A program made the position numbers and the translations under genes. From Nilaparvata lugens (lineage: Eukaryota > Arthropoda > Insecta > Hemiptera > Delphacidae): 64,000 bases of DNA. Positions 12,436 through 25,500 of the stretch are shown in pieces (within the stretch, counting starts at the first letter, position 1; every line of letters starts with the position of its first letter). The notes below the pieces were generated by a model that was not told where the DNA came from, ran no database searches, and was given only the letters and a program-made list of their open reading frames with translations. The DNA lies in assembly GCF_014356525.2 (NCBI RefSeq), contig NC_052506.1, positions 23,822,707-23,886,706 on the forward strand, read 5' to 3'.

Positions 12436-13135
12436 TAATCAATCAATCTCTTTATTCAAAACATACATCAAAATGTACATGAATGTGTCTTTCTCTATTA
12501 TTTTCAACAAAATAATAAAATAAATACAAGTAAAAAACAAAATACATCAACAATAGGTAGTCTAAATACAAAATGAGTTGGCACTATAAAATTCTTCATA
12601 ACTGTATAATTCTAATTCCACGATATACTTTTTCAGTTGGTTTTTAAACCTAGTAATATCTTTTTCATGAATAATCTTAGTAGGAAGGTAAGTAATGAAT
12701 TTGATGCCCATATAGGTTGGGCTTTGTTTGTAGTGCAAACTAAGTCAAATTAAGCCAAAGTAAGCAAACTGATATCTTCTCTTCATACTATGTTCTTTGA
12801 TGATAAAGTTGTTCCTATTTCTTGTATTATAGTCATGCACACTGGATTGCCTGGGGAATTTGTCTTCATTATTTTTTACGTGTAATATTGTTTTATAAAT
12901 ATAAAGTCCATACACCGTCATTGATTCTAACTTTTTAAAAAATGTCCTGCACGACTCTTGTCTATTTAAATTAAATATTTTTCTTACTGCTTCTTTTTGG
13001 TGTTTTAATTTCCTATTCAAGTTAAATGCACTAGTCCCTCCATAAATCTCAATGCCATATGAAATATGAGAGTGGACAGTGGCATAATACACGATCTCAA
13101 AGTTAATAAATTACAAATGGGTGCCAGCCTTCTTA
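12436..13135 (-). mobile_element. 5'-truncated non-LTR retrotransposon fragment
   Basis: It sits exactly at the junction between the two 1.2-kb direct repeats. On the minus strand 13092-12745 encodes a C-terminal reverse-transcriptase segment of Jockey-like type (YYATVHSHISYGIEIYGG, SCRTFFKKLESMTVYGLYIY, VHDYNTRNR). The 3'UTR runs to a tail of GATT units at about 12436. The 5' part, with endonuclease and the RT catalytic region, is missing. Confidence 0.75.
12745..13092 (-). pseudogene. C-terminal fragment of a LINE reverse transcriptase
   Basis: A 115-codon open frame resembles the post-catalytic C-terminal region of Jockey-superfamily ORF2 proteins: the LxYGIxxWG-like segment, then SCRxxFKKLxxLTVxxLYI, then VHxxNTRN. 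The YxDD catalytic box, palm and endonuclease are absent, so it cannot be functional. It lies on the minus strand inside 12436-13135. Confidence 0.75.
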
Positions 13136-14325
13136 GTGCAAATATTGAATTCGGACCTCGTCTTTCCACTATCACTGTCTTCTTCTAATCTGTTGTTCAG
13201 CCACTTCTTTCTGGTAGTCGTCACCTCAAGGATGAACTCCGGGAGGAGGGAGACATTCTAGAGAAAGAGAGAGAGAGGAGGAGACATTCTAGATAGAGAG
13301 AGCATAACTTGTGACCAGTTTAATATACCATAACTTCTATAAAAATTAATCTTAACTTGGAGAAGAAAGGGTGACATTATAGCATAACTTGTGCTCAGTC
13401 TAGTATTGATCTCCACTTATTTTGGTTGAATGCCGGTGTATGTGTTAATATTATTTTATTCATGCACAGACAATAAATACAAAGCTTATTAATTAACACA
13501 AATAACCTGTGACCAGTTTAATATATTGATAATTGATCACTACTTATTATATTTTGATGTTAGTTTTTCTTATATTTATTCATTCATACACAAATTACAC
13601 AATACGCACGGTATTAATTAATACGAATGAAACAACTCACTACTATTGAACCGTCAGCTAATTCTTCTTCTTTCAGCTTAATCGTTTGATTGGTTGACAG
13701 CCTTCCATCCAAATCTGTCCATTGCTAAATTGTCGGCTAATTATAATGAAATACAAATTCATAGGTCCGGTTGCACAAAAGTATGTTAAATGTTGACTGT
13801 GATTAAGTGCTGATTAAAAACTTCCGCTTCTCTGATTGGTTCTCGTGGCATTTAACTGTCATTCAATCGCTGTTAAATTTAACAGACTTTTGTGCAACAG
13901 GCCAATAGTATGCTAGTTGCTTGAATCAATTGTTTAACAATGTTTATTGTCTGGTATGTTATCTAATGAAATTAGGAAAGTGAACTCTAGTTAAGTTTTT
14001 TATTTTTCAAATTAAATTTATTTATATCTAGATATTTCAATCATTATCTAAATCAATCAAAATCTAGATATTTGATAATATAAACAAATATTAAATATAT
14101 AAATAAAATATAATGCTCATGAATAATGATACAAAATTAGTTTTTTAGTATTTTCTTCTAAATTTGACACAAATAATCATCATTATTACAAAAAAAAATT
14201 TGGAACTATAATTTTATTTTTGAGTTGATGTATTTACCATTAGAAAACATGAATCTGTTAAATCATTATCCTTGAAAAATATCTTTGCATAATTTATGCA
14301 ATTTTTTAAATGGGGGTTGTGCTAT
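13136..14325 (+). repeat. 1.2-kb direct duplication, right copy
   Basis: Second copy of 11241-12435, same orientation, with the same start (GTGCAAATATTG) and end (TTGTGCTAT). Length 1190 against 1195 bp. Confidence 0.9.
13766..13902. mobile_element. hairpin MITE, GGTTGCACAAAAG family (duplicated copy)
   Basis: Same element as 11874-12010, carried along by the 1.2-kb duplication. Confidence 0.75.
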
Positions 14326-14407
14326 AAACCACGGTTTGCCTTGGCGGTCTCATCCTCATCTGAGGCGGTTCAATCGTCTTTTTGATGGAACTGCATCGAC
14401 TTAAGTG

Positions 14408-15276
14408 CTATAGTGAGGTCCACCACTTAGTGGCACTGAAAAAGATAGAACAGCGTTGCTAATTCTCTGTATTCTATAGATTATAGCTGATGTCGGTATA
14501 TCTGATGTAATAATAACTTTTCATTCTTGTTCAAAATGATAAATTATGTTTTATTCGTCAAGAATAGTTATTTGTGCAACTAGTGCGGAAAGTGACAGTT
14601 TGCTGCACCGAAAGAAACGTTTACGCACGAGCCGTAGGCGAGGGCGGAATGGTTTCTTGAGTGCAGCAGAGGAACTTTGCGCACGTATTTCACATTGAAT
14701 TTTTCCTTCAGTTACCATTGAATATGAGAAGTGGTTGATTATGGGTAAAATGATGGCTTAAATCCATCAAATGTTTGTCTGTATAATTTTTTATTAGGCT
14801 AATAACAACTTTAATTCATTTTAAACTTGATAATACAATTGAAAATTAATAATCGATAATTTATTCAAATTTAAAATTAAATTAATCCAATTAATTTGAA
14901 AATTTGAATAATTTTGAGTAAATCTTAATTTCTAAATCATTTTTCAACGAATCAATTTATGAATGGAAAAATATTATTTGAAATAATGAATAATTAATAA
15001 TATTCAAAATGTATAATTTAATGAGTCAGAAAAAATATAGATAGAACAAATTCGCATTCAAAAAAAAAGATAGATGGGATAGCGCTATCTGCTTTTTCGA
15101 ATGATAGACAGCAACACCATTGCTAATAGTAACCTTTAAATTTGGAAGGAAAATAGCACAAGGACTACCTTATTATTTTATCTTTCAATGTTATTACATT
15201 AGTGTTATTTGCATTGTAAATAAATAAATAAATAAATAAATAATCCTACTGCCATTATAGCGTGGAACTCACTATA
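14408..15276. mobile_element. MITE of the 10535 family with nested LINE tail
   Basis: The left end CTATAGTGAGGTCCACCAC and right end GTGGAACTCACTATA match the termini of 10535-10924, as does the internal GAAAGATAGAACAGCGTTGC. It is longer than the other copy partly because a LINE 3' tail (15130-15243) inserted near its right end. Confidence 0.65.
15130..15243 (+). mobile_element. LINE 3' end with (AAAT)n tail, nested in a MITE
   Basis: Begins near TTTAAATTTGGAAGG, contains AATAGCACAAGG, and ends in about seven AAAT units. Related ends lie at 42165-42253 and 43585-43682. Confidence 0.55.
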
Positions 15277-15328
15277 CAAGTCCACAATAGGTCGTTGGAA
15301 AGCGATGCTTCGAGCTGCACTAGGCTAT

Positions 15329-15480
15329 TATAGTAAGATTCACTTTAAACTGTCAGCATTTGGTTGCATGGGAAGCATTGAGGTTATTTACAAGGATTTT
15401 TTGCTAAGATGATATATGCCCACATTATCTATAACCTTGTGCGTGGGTAATGAATTCTGATAGTTTGAAGTGAATCTCAC
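15329..15480. mobile_element. MITE, GTCAGC family
   Basis: The left end TATAGTAAGATTCACTTTAA with CTGTCAGCATTTGGTTG and the right end AGTTTGAAGTGAATCTCAC are inverted repeats 152 bp apart overall. Confidence 0.7.
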
Positions 15481-15544
15481 AAACGTTCTTATTATTATAA
15501 GCATGGGATATTGGAAGAATCAAAAATAAAATCAATAAAATAAT

Positions 15545-15550
15545 TTTATT
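15545..15550 (-). terminator. candidate polyadenylation signal of ARH3
   Basis: AATAAA on the minus strand, about 180 bp past the ARH3 stop codon. Other A-rich variants occur nearby, so the choice is tentative. Confidence 0.4.
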
Positions 15551-15728
15551 CGATATTCTAATTTAAGACCCGGTTTCTAAGACTTATTAAATCTATGGGT
15601 TGAAAAATTCATTAGATTTAACAAATGTCTTAGAGACCGAGCCTCTTAACTATGATACATAATACATTGATCGACAATAATATTGATCTAATTATAAAAT
15701 GTCGAAATCACAAGCAGTCGAATGTCCC

Positions 15729-15932
15729 TCAACTGCCTTCAACAATACTGTGAATTTTGTCGGCTGCACTGATAGCCTCCTCCACGCCCTCGCAGTGCTT
15801 CTGCACATTTTCATTGATGACGTCATAGCCGCAAAATGCACCCGCTATAGCACCAGCCATACTCGCAATAGTGTCTGTGTCACCACCCAGGGAAATCGCA
15901 TACTGCAGTGTGCGTCTCACTATGTTGTCCGT
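15729..15932 (-). CDS. ADPRHL2: ARH3 exon 6 (terminal)
   Basis: Acceptor CTCTTTACAG, phase 0 in. Encodes residues 291-357 with the metal-binding LGGDTDTIA motif and stops at TGA (15731-15729). Confidence 0.95.
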   Translation of the reverse strand, partial: TDNIVRRTLQYAISLGGDTDTIASMAGAIAGAFCGYDVINENVQKHCEGVEEAISAADKIHSIVEGS

Positions 15933-18900
15933 CTGTAAAGAGAACACCAGAACATTAAATTTGTTATTTAATTAAATAGTATTATTATAGCAAATAATGC
16001 ACCTCAACACAGCAATATATTATAATAAATGAACTTCAAGAGCAAAGAAGACACTTTTTACCGTTAGGCTGCACACTAACGGTGAACCATGCTTGGTTAA
16101 CATGCATGATACTCGTTACGTCACATTTTTGCGTCATCACAGCGAAACGCTTCGAGCAAAATTTTTTGAGGTTAAATTATTTTTCCATCATTTTTACTTT
16201 CCTTGCCCTATTACCATAGGTAAGGGAAGTATTGCTTTCCCAAAAAATTAAGGAGCCTTAATTTCAAGTTTTCTATACGTTTCAAGGCCTCCTGAGTCCA
16301 AAAACATGATTTTTGGGCGTTGGTCTGTGTGTGTGTGTGTATGTGTGTGTGTATGTGTGTATGTCTGTGAACATGATAACTCCATTCCTAATTAGCCGAT
16401 TGACTTAAAATTTATACTTAATGTTCTTATACCATGAGGATCCGACAATAAGAAATTCAATTCAAGATAGCGGAAAAAATGACGGATAATTACTAAAAAA
16501 CATGTTTTTCACGGTTTTCTCGAAACCGGCTCTAATGATTTTCTTCAAATTTATACCATGGATAGCTAGCTATTTATAAGCCCTATCAACTAACATGTGT
16601 CTCATTTCTGGGAAAATTGCAGGAGCTCCGTAATATACTTGAGAAAAATGGCGGATAATTACTAAGAAGCAAATTTTTCACGGTTTCCTCGAAAATGACT
16701 TGAGATTTTTTAAAATTCATACCCTGTATAGTTATTTATCAGCTCGATGAACTGGCATGGGTCTTTTTCCTGGGAAACTAATGGGGGGTCCACCCCATCC
16801 TTGAGAAATGGACTTTGTAACTTCCTTCTCGTGCATGAGGTAGGTGGGGGGAGCAGTGTTTATAAAAATAACACACATAGTCGAGATAATTATTTCATCT
16901 GTAGAACAGCTGTTTTGACAACTTGTAAAAAAATCATCAAATTTCACAATTTACACAAAGAAAAAAGTACTCTGAAAACAATATACACATAATATACGCA
17001 GTAGTCTGATCGTAGTTTCAAATATGTTGCCGCTAATCGTCATTATGTTATTCCCCTAAATTATTCTCGTTCAAGAATGAGGCTTACAGTTCAATGAGCA
17101 AGGAAAGTTGTGTGAGTGTATCACACCAGATTTTTTAATTTGTAATTTTCCAGTGGTTTATTGTTATTAGTTGTTTATTTCATGTTAGATGCCTCTCGCT
17201 GATAATAGTAATATCGTGTGACCTGGCTGGCTCAGGTCTAGTGTCAGAGTTTTCAGGACGCAACTGATCAATTTCAGGGCCTCTGACATGACCTAACGAC
17301 TGCTTTTCAGGCAGCCGGGACCGACAGCTTTACGTGTCCATCCGAAACACGGGAGTGGCCCGAGAAAAATATCTTGCCCTCTCGCTGATGGTGCACGATG
17401 AATGTGTATATGTGCACGATAAACATGAATGTTATACCGTTAGTGGTCAGCCTTAGACCAACTTACGTAAAGAGAATACTTTTACTCTCACTCAAGACGT
17501 TTTCATTCAATATATATAATATACATACTCAGTGGCGGTTCTGACTAAAAAAATCAAGTGGGATTATCAATGTGATTGAAATTGTTAGTGACTACAGAAA
17601 CGTCACATAAGTTATAACTTTTTTGTGGTCACTAGGAAGCCAATCAGTGCACAGTATTCAGTATACGGTAACTACCTACTTGAATCATTTTGTCATATAC
17701 TAGACAATTTTAATAACATTTTTAAATTAAAAGATAGAGAAAAGTAAGCATAAATGCTAAAATAAAGCAGATCCACTACGCATTTACAAATTACAAAACA
17801 GTGCAGCTTTTTAAAGCAATACATTCACAGAAAAGAAAATAGCCTCAAACATGTTATTAAAAAAAATATATATATATGCATATTCACCTCTAGAAATAAC
17901 AATCAAAACAATATTCTTTGTAAGCCATATACTACAGATTCGCACTGGAAATTTTAGGTTAGAATCTTGTAAGTCCACGAAAAGACCGGCGGTTCATCGA
18001 GCAATATTTAGCTTGTGGAATATGATTGCAAAATTGGCAACACTGTAACAAAAACTCAATTTCATAGAATGAGACGCAGGGAGGTGTGTCCGTCTCCACG
18101 CAATTCAGACTGTACAAACTCGATGTACAATGTTGCCACGTTGAACCATACTGATGCTTGGCTCAATGAACGTAACAAACATAGATCGCATTGCTTCACC
18201 TGCGGCAGCGGCAAATTTGAATGTTTGATACCATCTGTATTGATGTTTTACTACAAAAAATAGTAATAAAATATGAAAATGTAAAACAAAATGCATTATT
18301 GGAATATTATTAAAATGCAATCTTTTAAATTATTAAATGTCCTTCAAAATTACAGGGAGAACAATGTCTGAGCGTCCCTCACATAGCCGCCCCTGTACAT
18401 ACTACATCTCCTTCACAACAACACACAGAACTAAGAATTATTCTTTGTGTTAATTTACTGCATTTTTTTGAATAAATTGATCAATTAACTGATAAAATAG
18501 TTGAAAAATGAACTAATCACCTTGATATCGGGTATCGGGTTTTGCGCCCGCAGGAAGCAAAAGATTGCGGTGGGAACAGAGTGTAGAGCGGCCACACTGG
18601 TGCCTAGAGTTCGCTCTACCTCTTCATCGGAAATGGGAATGCCTCCTAGATCTTTGTCCAGCAACTTATCCATCGCTTCTAGCTGCTCCACATAGGCATT
18701 TCCTCCTTCTGAATCTGAATCGTCTCTGAAACGAAATTGTGATAACAAGTGAGTGAATTTCTATGATCACAATTTTCCATCTAGATAACAAATTTGGATT
18801 CGAATAATGAGTAAATGGTGAATGTAATATTTCTATAGAAAAATAAATGGAGAGAAACTACACAACTTTATAATCTCAATTAGAATAAAGCCTCGTTTAT

Positions 18901-21900
18901 AAGCGTGCCTGCGATTCGCATGAAGGCAACGGCGATGATTTCAACCATTCAACTGCGGGTTGAAAATCCTCCCACTCTTGTCGCCGTCATGCGAATTGAA
19001 GTGACGACAAGAGTGAGACAATAATAATTATTCAAAAAAAGGAATTATTGGAATAGGAATTAATTATAAAATAGGAATCACGCCTAATGTATCAACAGTG
19101 CTGCATTCAGAAACACCCTATCAAGGTGGCTTATAATATTGGGAAGAGCTTCTATTATTAAGAAGATTTTTTATATTTTTTGATGATGACTTTGCTGGTC
19201 TGTGACGCCGCCATCTACGTGAATTGAGTTTTTAATTTTTGACACGATCTATCTGGGGAAGTCTGGTCTTTGATCATGAAAATGGATATTTGGATACACT
19301 TTCAACAATCAATTCAAACGAGTAGGAACCATTTCCGAATGCAAATCGGATTACAGTAGTTGCTATTTTCATTAATATTCAGTCGTCGGTCGTGCCGCAA
19401 GAGAAATAATACCACCGATTATTATGGGAGTGTTCACACATTAGCATTGTCATATGAATTGAAGGTATTTTTCTCCGGTTCTTCTTGGATACAATTCTCT
19501 TCTATATTCTGTATATGAAACTCAACGGATACCAGAGACTTCTCCTATATTAAGTGATTCATTTCAACACAGTCAGCATTGGTTGACCGCGAAGAGTTGG
19601 AGTTATTTACAAGGAAAGCTGACAGTCTGATTAAAGTAGATCTTACTATAGACCAGAAGAGTATTCTACAATGCTAGCTAGTATACGGTATTTCCAAACT
19701 GATGCCTAATAAATAGAAATGAAGTGAATGAAAAATCTTTAATATAAATAAAAATTAATATTTCATACCCAGCTTCGTCAGATTCTTCGATGACAGACAT
19801 TTTTCTTTTGAGATCAGAGGAAAACTTCTTGACATCCAAAGGTTCTTCTGGGTTTAAAGCCAAACTCTGGTGGATTGCGATACACTGGAAATGAAAAAGC
19901 ATGAATATTATTTATTCTTGTTAAATACAATGCAAATTGAACAACAGTCATAAAATGCTACTCGAACTTGATGGAACTGTCTTCTTTCTTTAGGGCTACT
20001 TTTGAATATAAGTAGAAATATAAATCTGTGTACCCTTTTTAAATTATTTCGTTACAACATGTTTCGGCTACTAATGCCATTAGTATCCTATTTGATAAAA
20101 CTGTTCCTATTCCAATTATTTATACACAATACTCCAAATCTGGATTATGCCTCAAATTGTTAAAATTTAGGCCCAATTCTACCAATACAAAACTTGATTT
20201 GATCTACTGTGTACTTTCCCATAAGATACCCAAGCCAGAACAGAAAATTATCACTTATAGAGACTTCAAAAACTTTGATGAAGCCGCCTTCCTGACTGAT
20301 GTGGCTCAGACTCCATGGCATCAAATTGAAGCATTACCCTCAGTTGATGACATGGTCAAGACTTTCGAGAATTGGACTTTGACTTTGTATGACAAACATG
20401 CACCTTATGTGACAAGGAGGATTAATAGAAAACGACGAGTACCGTGGATGACTGAAGACATACTTAAGATGATGGGACGTAGAGACAAAGCACATAGAAA
20501 ATTTAAAAAGACATTTGACTTGGACAGTTTGATAGAGTATAGGAGCCTTAGAAATAGGGTTAAACAGGAATTACGGAACTCAAAGATTAGGTACTTGAAT
20601 TCGTTTATGACAAACAATAGACAAGACTCTAAATCACTTTGGCAGGGAATAAAAGAATTCGGGCTTGGCAAACAGAAATCGAATCCACAAATTGACTTAC
20701 CATTGAATAATATAATGACCATTTCGTTTCACACTCTAACCAACGCGACGAAGTTGTCATTGCTAATCATATAGATGATCTTGAAGAGCAGGTTACAAAC
20801 TTAGATTTACCAATCACTGATCAATTTCATTTCCATCCAATCTCAGAAGAAGACACTTTCAGAGCAATTCAACGTATTCATAGTAATGCTATGGGTGTAG
20901 ACAAAATTCCTATTAAATTTATCAAGAAGATGTTATTTGCTGTTTTACCAACCATTACATACATTTTCAACAAGTCACTTGAAGAAGGCATTTTCCCTGA
21001 AAACTGGAAGTTTGCTCTGGTTCGCCCTCTAAATAAAGTTCCATCACCCAATAAAGTTGAGGATTTTAGACCAATCAGTATTTTACCTGCATTGTCCAAA
21101 GTGCTAGAAAGACTCATTCATGCTCAAGTTGTAAAATTTCTAGACAACAATAGTAAGCTTCATAACTTTCAATCAGGCTTTAGAAAATTCCATTCAACTG
21201 AGACAGCTCTGCTTCGTGTCACTGATGATATAAGGTTAGCTATGGACCAAAGAAAATGCACCATCCTCACCCTATTTGATTTTCTAAAGCATTCGATACT
21301 GTTGATCATACAGTCCTTCTGAATAAGTTGGCTATTCTTGGTTTCAGTCACAACTCGTTAGTTTGGTTTAAATCCTATCTATTAGGTAGGAAACAATGTG
21401 TATCTGTCGGTGACAAAAAGTCAACTTGGAAAAACGTTATGCATGGAGTACCACAAGGTTCAATTTTAGGCCCTCTCCTCTTCACTTTGTATGCTAATGA
21501 CCTTCTTCCATTATCAAATTCTCCAGTTTCCATACTTATGCAGACGACCTTCAAATCTATTAAGCTGTCCCATAACAAAAATTAATGAAACAGTTGGAAT
21601 AATGAATCAGGATATCAATTCGATAGTGGAATGGACAAAGAAAAATGGCCTTAAGCTTAATCCCATCAAAACACAACCCATTATAATTGGATATTCTCGT
21701 CTTATAAACAATATTGACCTTGAATCGATTCACAAAATTAGTGTAGACGGTAATGACATTCCTTACTGTAGCTCAGTTAAAAATTTAGGCATTATTATGA
21801 ATAATACTCTTGACTGGTCAGAACAAGTGAACAAAACTTGTAAAAAGGTATTCTCAGCCATGCATGCATTGAAGAAAATGCACGATATCCTCCCTAGAAA

Positions 21901-22480
21901 CATTAAATTATTATTGGTTCAATCTCTCATCTTCCCACATTTAATGTATTGTAATTCTGTTCTTAACGATATGCAAGTCACTCTGAATGATAAACTACAG
22001 CGTTGCCAAAATTATTGTCTACGTTTCGTCTACTCTCTCCAACGCCATGATCATATCACCCCAGCCCACATTGCTAGTTCAACATTGAAGCTTCCCGATC
22101 AGAGGCTTTTTCGAATAGTCAAGCTTGTTAGAGATATCTTGAAATACGGTAATCCGAACTATTTTAAAGATGATTTCAAATTTGTCTCTGAAGGTAGGAG
22201 GATAGATGCTTCACATACTAGAACCGGAGAAAGTACTTTAAGGATACCCAATCATCGAACTACTATTTTCACAAAATCCTTCTTAGTCAGTGCCTGTCGT
22301 GCATGGAATACACTTCCTGTTTCTATCAGGTCTATCGAGAGCCGAGCGAGCTTCAACCTGACTTTAAAAAAACATCTTTTGGAACAAATGACTGAAACTG
22401 TCCGGCCCTAGAACGATCACATGACAACCATCCCTCACCCATTCCACCAATATAAACCTTTAAACCATGTTATAGAACGA

Positions 22481-22557
<77 letters not shown>

Positions 22558-25500
22558 AACTCATGTTATTTCAATTATCCACTGCATACTGCTGTATATT
22601 ACTGAAAGTTGATAACCCTGATCTACTTTCAGCCTACTTCATTTTATTAATCAATTATTTGATCTTATCTACCTGTATAAAATGAGCGCTGCTATCCAGA
22701 GATTGTCAGTTTGGTGTGAGGGTAAGCATTCCTTCCCGGCAATTAGGAGGTACCGGGTTCAATTCCTGGGCTGTCAAATAATTTTTGGATCGTAGCGCTC
22801 ATTGAATTTCCATCTAGCTTTTTACCCTGTTGTCAATATCTGCAGTAGCATAAGTCTTCGGGGTGATTTACAGCATTTAATTGAGATTTTCGTTTGATAA
22901 TAATTATGACCAGTTAATAGATACGAGGACAATTCCCATTCAACCCGGCCGAGGGAGTATGAATAATCCCATTAGAACTTATGAGAGTTATATTTTCATT
23001 GTTCTCTGTCACTGTTGTGTAGGAATCCAGCTTAATCAACACTTGACACATCAACAATCCATCATCATCATTATCATCATCAATTCCAGCACGCTTTAGA
23101 CTAAGCCTCCAGTTGACTAGTACCTCAGGTCCTTTTTCAACTAACTAGTTTTATTTCTATAAATTACAGGATGGGGCAGAAAATGAACCGTTCAACTGAG
23201 AAAAAAACAATTTTAATGGGTTCAATTCAGTTTGAAATATAGTTTTTATTGTTAATTTTTCGGAAATTATATCAGTAAAATGGCGGCCATAAGCAGTCAT
23301 ATACTAATGTAGCGTATTTTTGAAGTTTTAAAACGAATTTTGGCACACTGCGATCGGTAAGGACTGGAGCACTTCTCTGCATCGATCCTTTAGTTCTTCC
23401 AAGGTGAGTGGGCGATCTTTAAAAACTTTATTTTTGAGGTAACCCCATAGAAAAAGATTGCATATGCCTAAATCGGGTGAGCGTGCCGGCGAACTCAAGT
23501 CCACCCTTAGTGAGATAAGCCGCCCTGGGAACATTTGTCTTAACACATTTATTGCAATGCAACCTGTGTGTGCTGTAGCTTAATCCTGCTAAACCATATT
23601 TCTCCCAAGTCATGTTCCTCAGCAAGTTCTTCCAATTTGGGGCGCAGAAACGTTTGTAGCATTGTCACATAACGCTGGAAGGTGACATTGATGGTGATGT
23701 TGCCATTCTCAAAGAACTATGGCCAGCACGCTCACCCGATTCAAGCATATGGAATTTTTTTCTATGAGATTAACTCAAAAATAAAGTTTCCAAAGATCGC
23801 CCACACACCTTGGAAGAACTAAATGAGCGAATCAGAAAAGAGTCTTACCAACAGCAAAGCGCCAAAATGCGTTCTAAAACTTCAAAAATATGCTACATCA
23901 GTGTATTGCTGCTTATGGCCGCCATTTAACTGATATAATTTACAAAAAATTAACAATAAAAACTATATTTCGAACTGAATTGACCCCATTAAAGAATTTT
24001 TTCCAAGTTGAACGGTTTATTATTTTTTATAACCCTTCCAAACTCGTCAATCGGCTCTACCCCATCCTGTATTAGGGAACAAATGAATCGTGTTTGGCAA
24101 AAACTTACGAAACGAACCATTTCAATTCCAACAGCTGAAAACAGTTGCTCTGCTTTGGAGATGTACTTCATTATCATAAATTCGAGTAAATTTCATATAT
24201 ATAACAATAAAATTTAGAGTACATTTATATGGACGCGATCGTATGCATTCATGCTCTCTCTCTCGTTTTTTCTACAGCCCAGGGTGAGCTTTGGCATTCT
24301 CTACCACTCTTCTTCACTCATCTCTGTCAGCAGTCTTGTACTGGCATCCTCTCACCTCCAATCCTGCCAAGTCCTTTATGACACAACCCATCCAGGGATT
24401 TCGTGGCCTTCTCCTCATCTTGCGGAGGGGTTAGTTTCCCTCCTCCTACAGCTCACTCCTCAATATTCCAAGAGGTAGTTGGCCCTCTTCCATTCCCAGC
24501 CATCTCAACTTCTGAGACTTTACAAATCTCACTATGTCCTGCCCCTCATCAAGTACATCCAAATCAGCATATTTTATTCTCCACACACAATTTTCACACA
24601 TACCATAGCTTCCTCGCATAATTCTTTTTCAGCAACTTTTCTCATCTGCATCGGTCATTGCTCAGGCTTCACAGCCATGTATAATATGGGCCTATCTAGT
24701 GTCTGGTAGAGCCTAAACGTACATGCTTTGGAGAAGCCTGCTTTTGAGCATAACAGTATTTGCAAAGTATGCTCTGTTACCTGTCTGAATTCGGTCTCTT
24801 ATACATTCCTTCAGGCTGTTGTAGTTTGTAAGCATTGTTCCCAGTTATCTAAAACATGGAAAGATTTCAAGGTCAGCTGTTGTTACAAACCAAACCGCCA
24901 CTGTTTGGGATTATCTACTACAGTTTAGTTTGAAGTAATGTTTGATAGTTGTTCATGATAGTTTGTTCATTGTTATTCGATAAACAATATAAAGTTAATA
25001 GAAGAACAGCGTTACAACTAACTTATGGGTCACTCTGTAAATGTACAGCACTATATTTTGACACTTGATAATAGCGTGATTGTCCAAAACTATTCGTGTC
25101 TAAAAAAAATTAAAATGAGTACTAGTAATTCTATGTTATTTAACTACCAAGTAGCCCTATTGCAATAAATGAGAAATATATTTTTAATATTTTCGAAGGG
25201 AGATGTAAAATAATACTGAATAATTCATAATACCTTATCGAAAACGTACTTGTAATAGAGCTCCATTGATACCAAGCGCATTCGAATGTGTTATTAATGT
25301 ACTTTGTTTAGCAACATGTAACATGTTGTCATAGTTTTTATGGCAGAATAATGGCACTGGGGCTATTCTCATGGCACCGCCATTGCCATAAGATCCCGAT
25401 CCTCCGAACTGCTCTTGGGCCGGGATGAAAACATCGCCCTCCTTTTGTTTGCGAAGTTTGGCAAAAACGTCGATTACATTTTGACCATAACCTCTTCTTG

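Larger units (their letters stand above)
15933..18520 (-). other. ARH3 intron 5
   Basis: A 2.6-kb intron. It contains the CTTTCCTTG repeat with its TG stretch (16196-17130) and the GC-rich repeat flanked by 12-bp direct repeats (17192-17389). 17400-18520 shows no further gene. Confidence 0.8.
20150..22556 (+). mobile_element. 5'-truncated non-LTR retrotransposon
   Basis: Coding remains run from the end of an endonuclease domain through a whole reverse-transcriptase region, then a short 3'UTR and a TA-repeat tail. It is antisense to the ARH3 gene that hosts it. The RT style (ETALLRVTDDIRLAMD, VPQGSILGPLLF, YADDLQ) places it in the Jockey/CR1-type group; the clade cannot be fixed by eye. Confidence 0.85.
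23165..24071. mobile_element. Tc1/mariner-like foldback with two opposed transposase ends
   Basis: Both outer ends are TA-CAGGATGGGG-type inverted repeats (TA at 23165-23166 and 24070-24071). The left half encodes the transposase C-terminus on the minus strand; the right half encodes the corresponding region on the plus strand. Both halves lack the first catalytic part of the gene. The element is therefore two 3' halves joined head to head. Confidence 0.75.
19885..25249 (-). other. ARH3 intron 3, filled with transposon remains
   Basis: A 5.4-kb intron holding, in order on the plus strand, a truncated LINE (20150-22556), a SINE (22675-22907), a Tc1/mariner foldback (23165-24071) and an RTE-type remnant (24255-24890). 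Confidence 0.85.

Noticed and set aside
11241..14325. LTR retrotransposon with 1.2-kb LTRs
   Set aside because: The enclosed coding remnant is of non-LTR type, the repeat ends are not TG..CA, and no PPT or PBS was seen.
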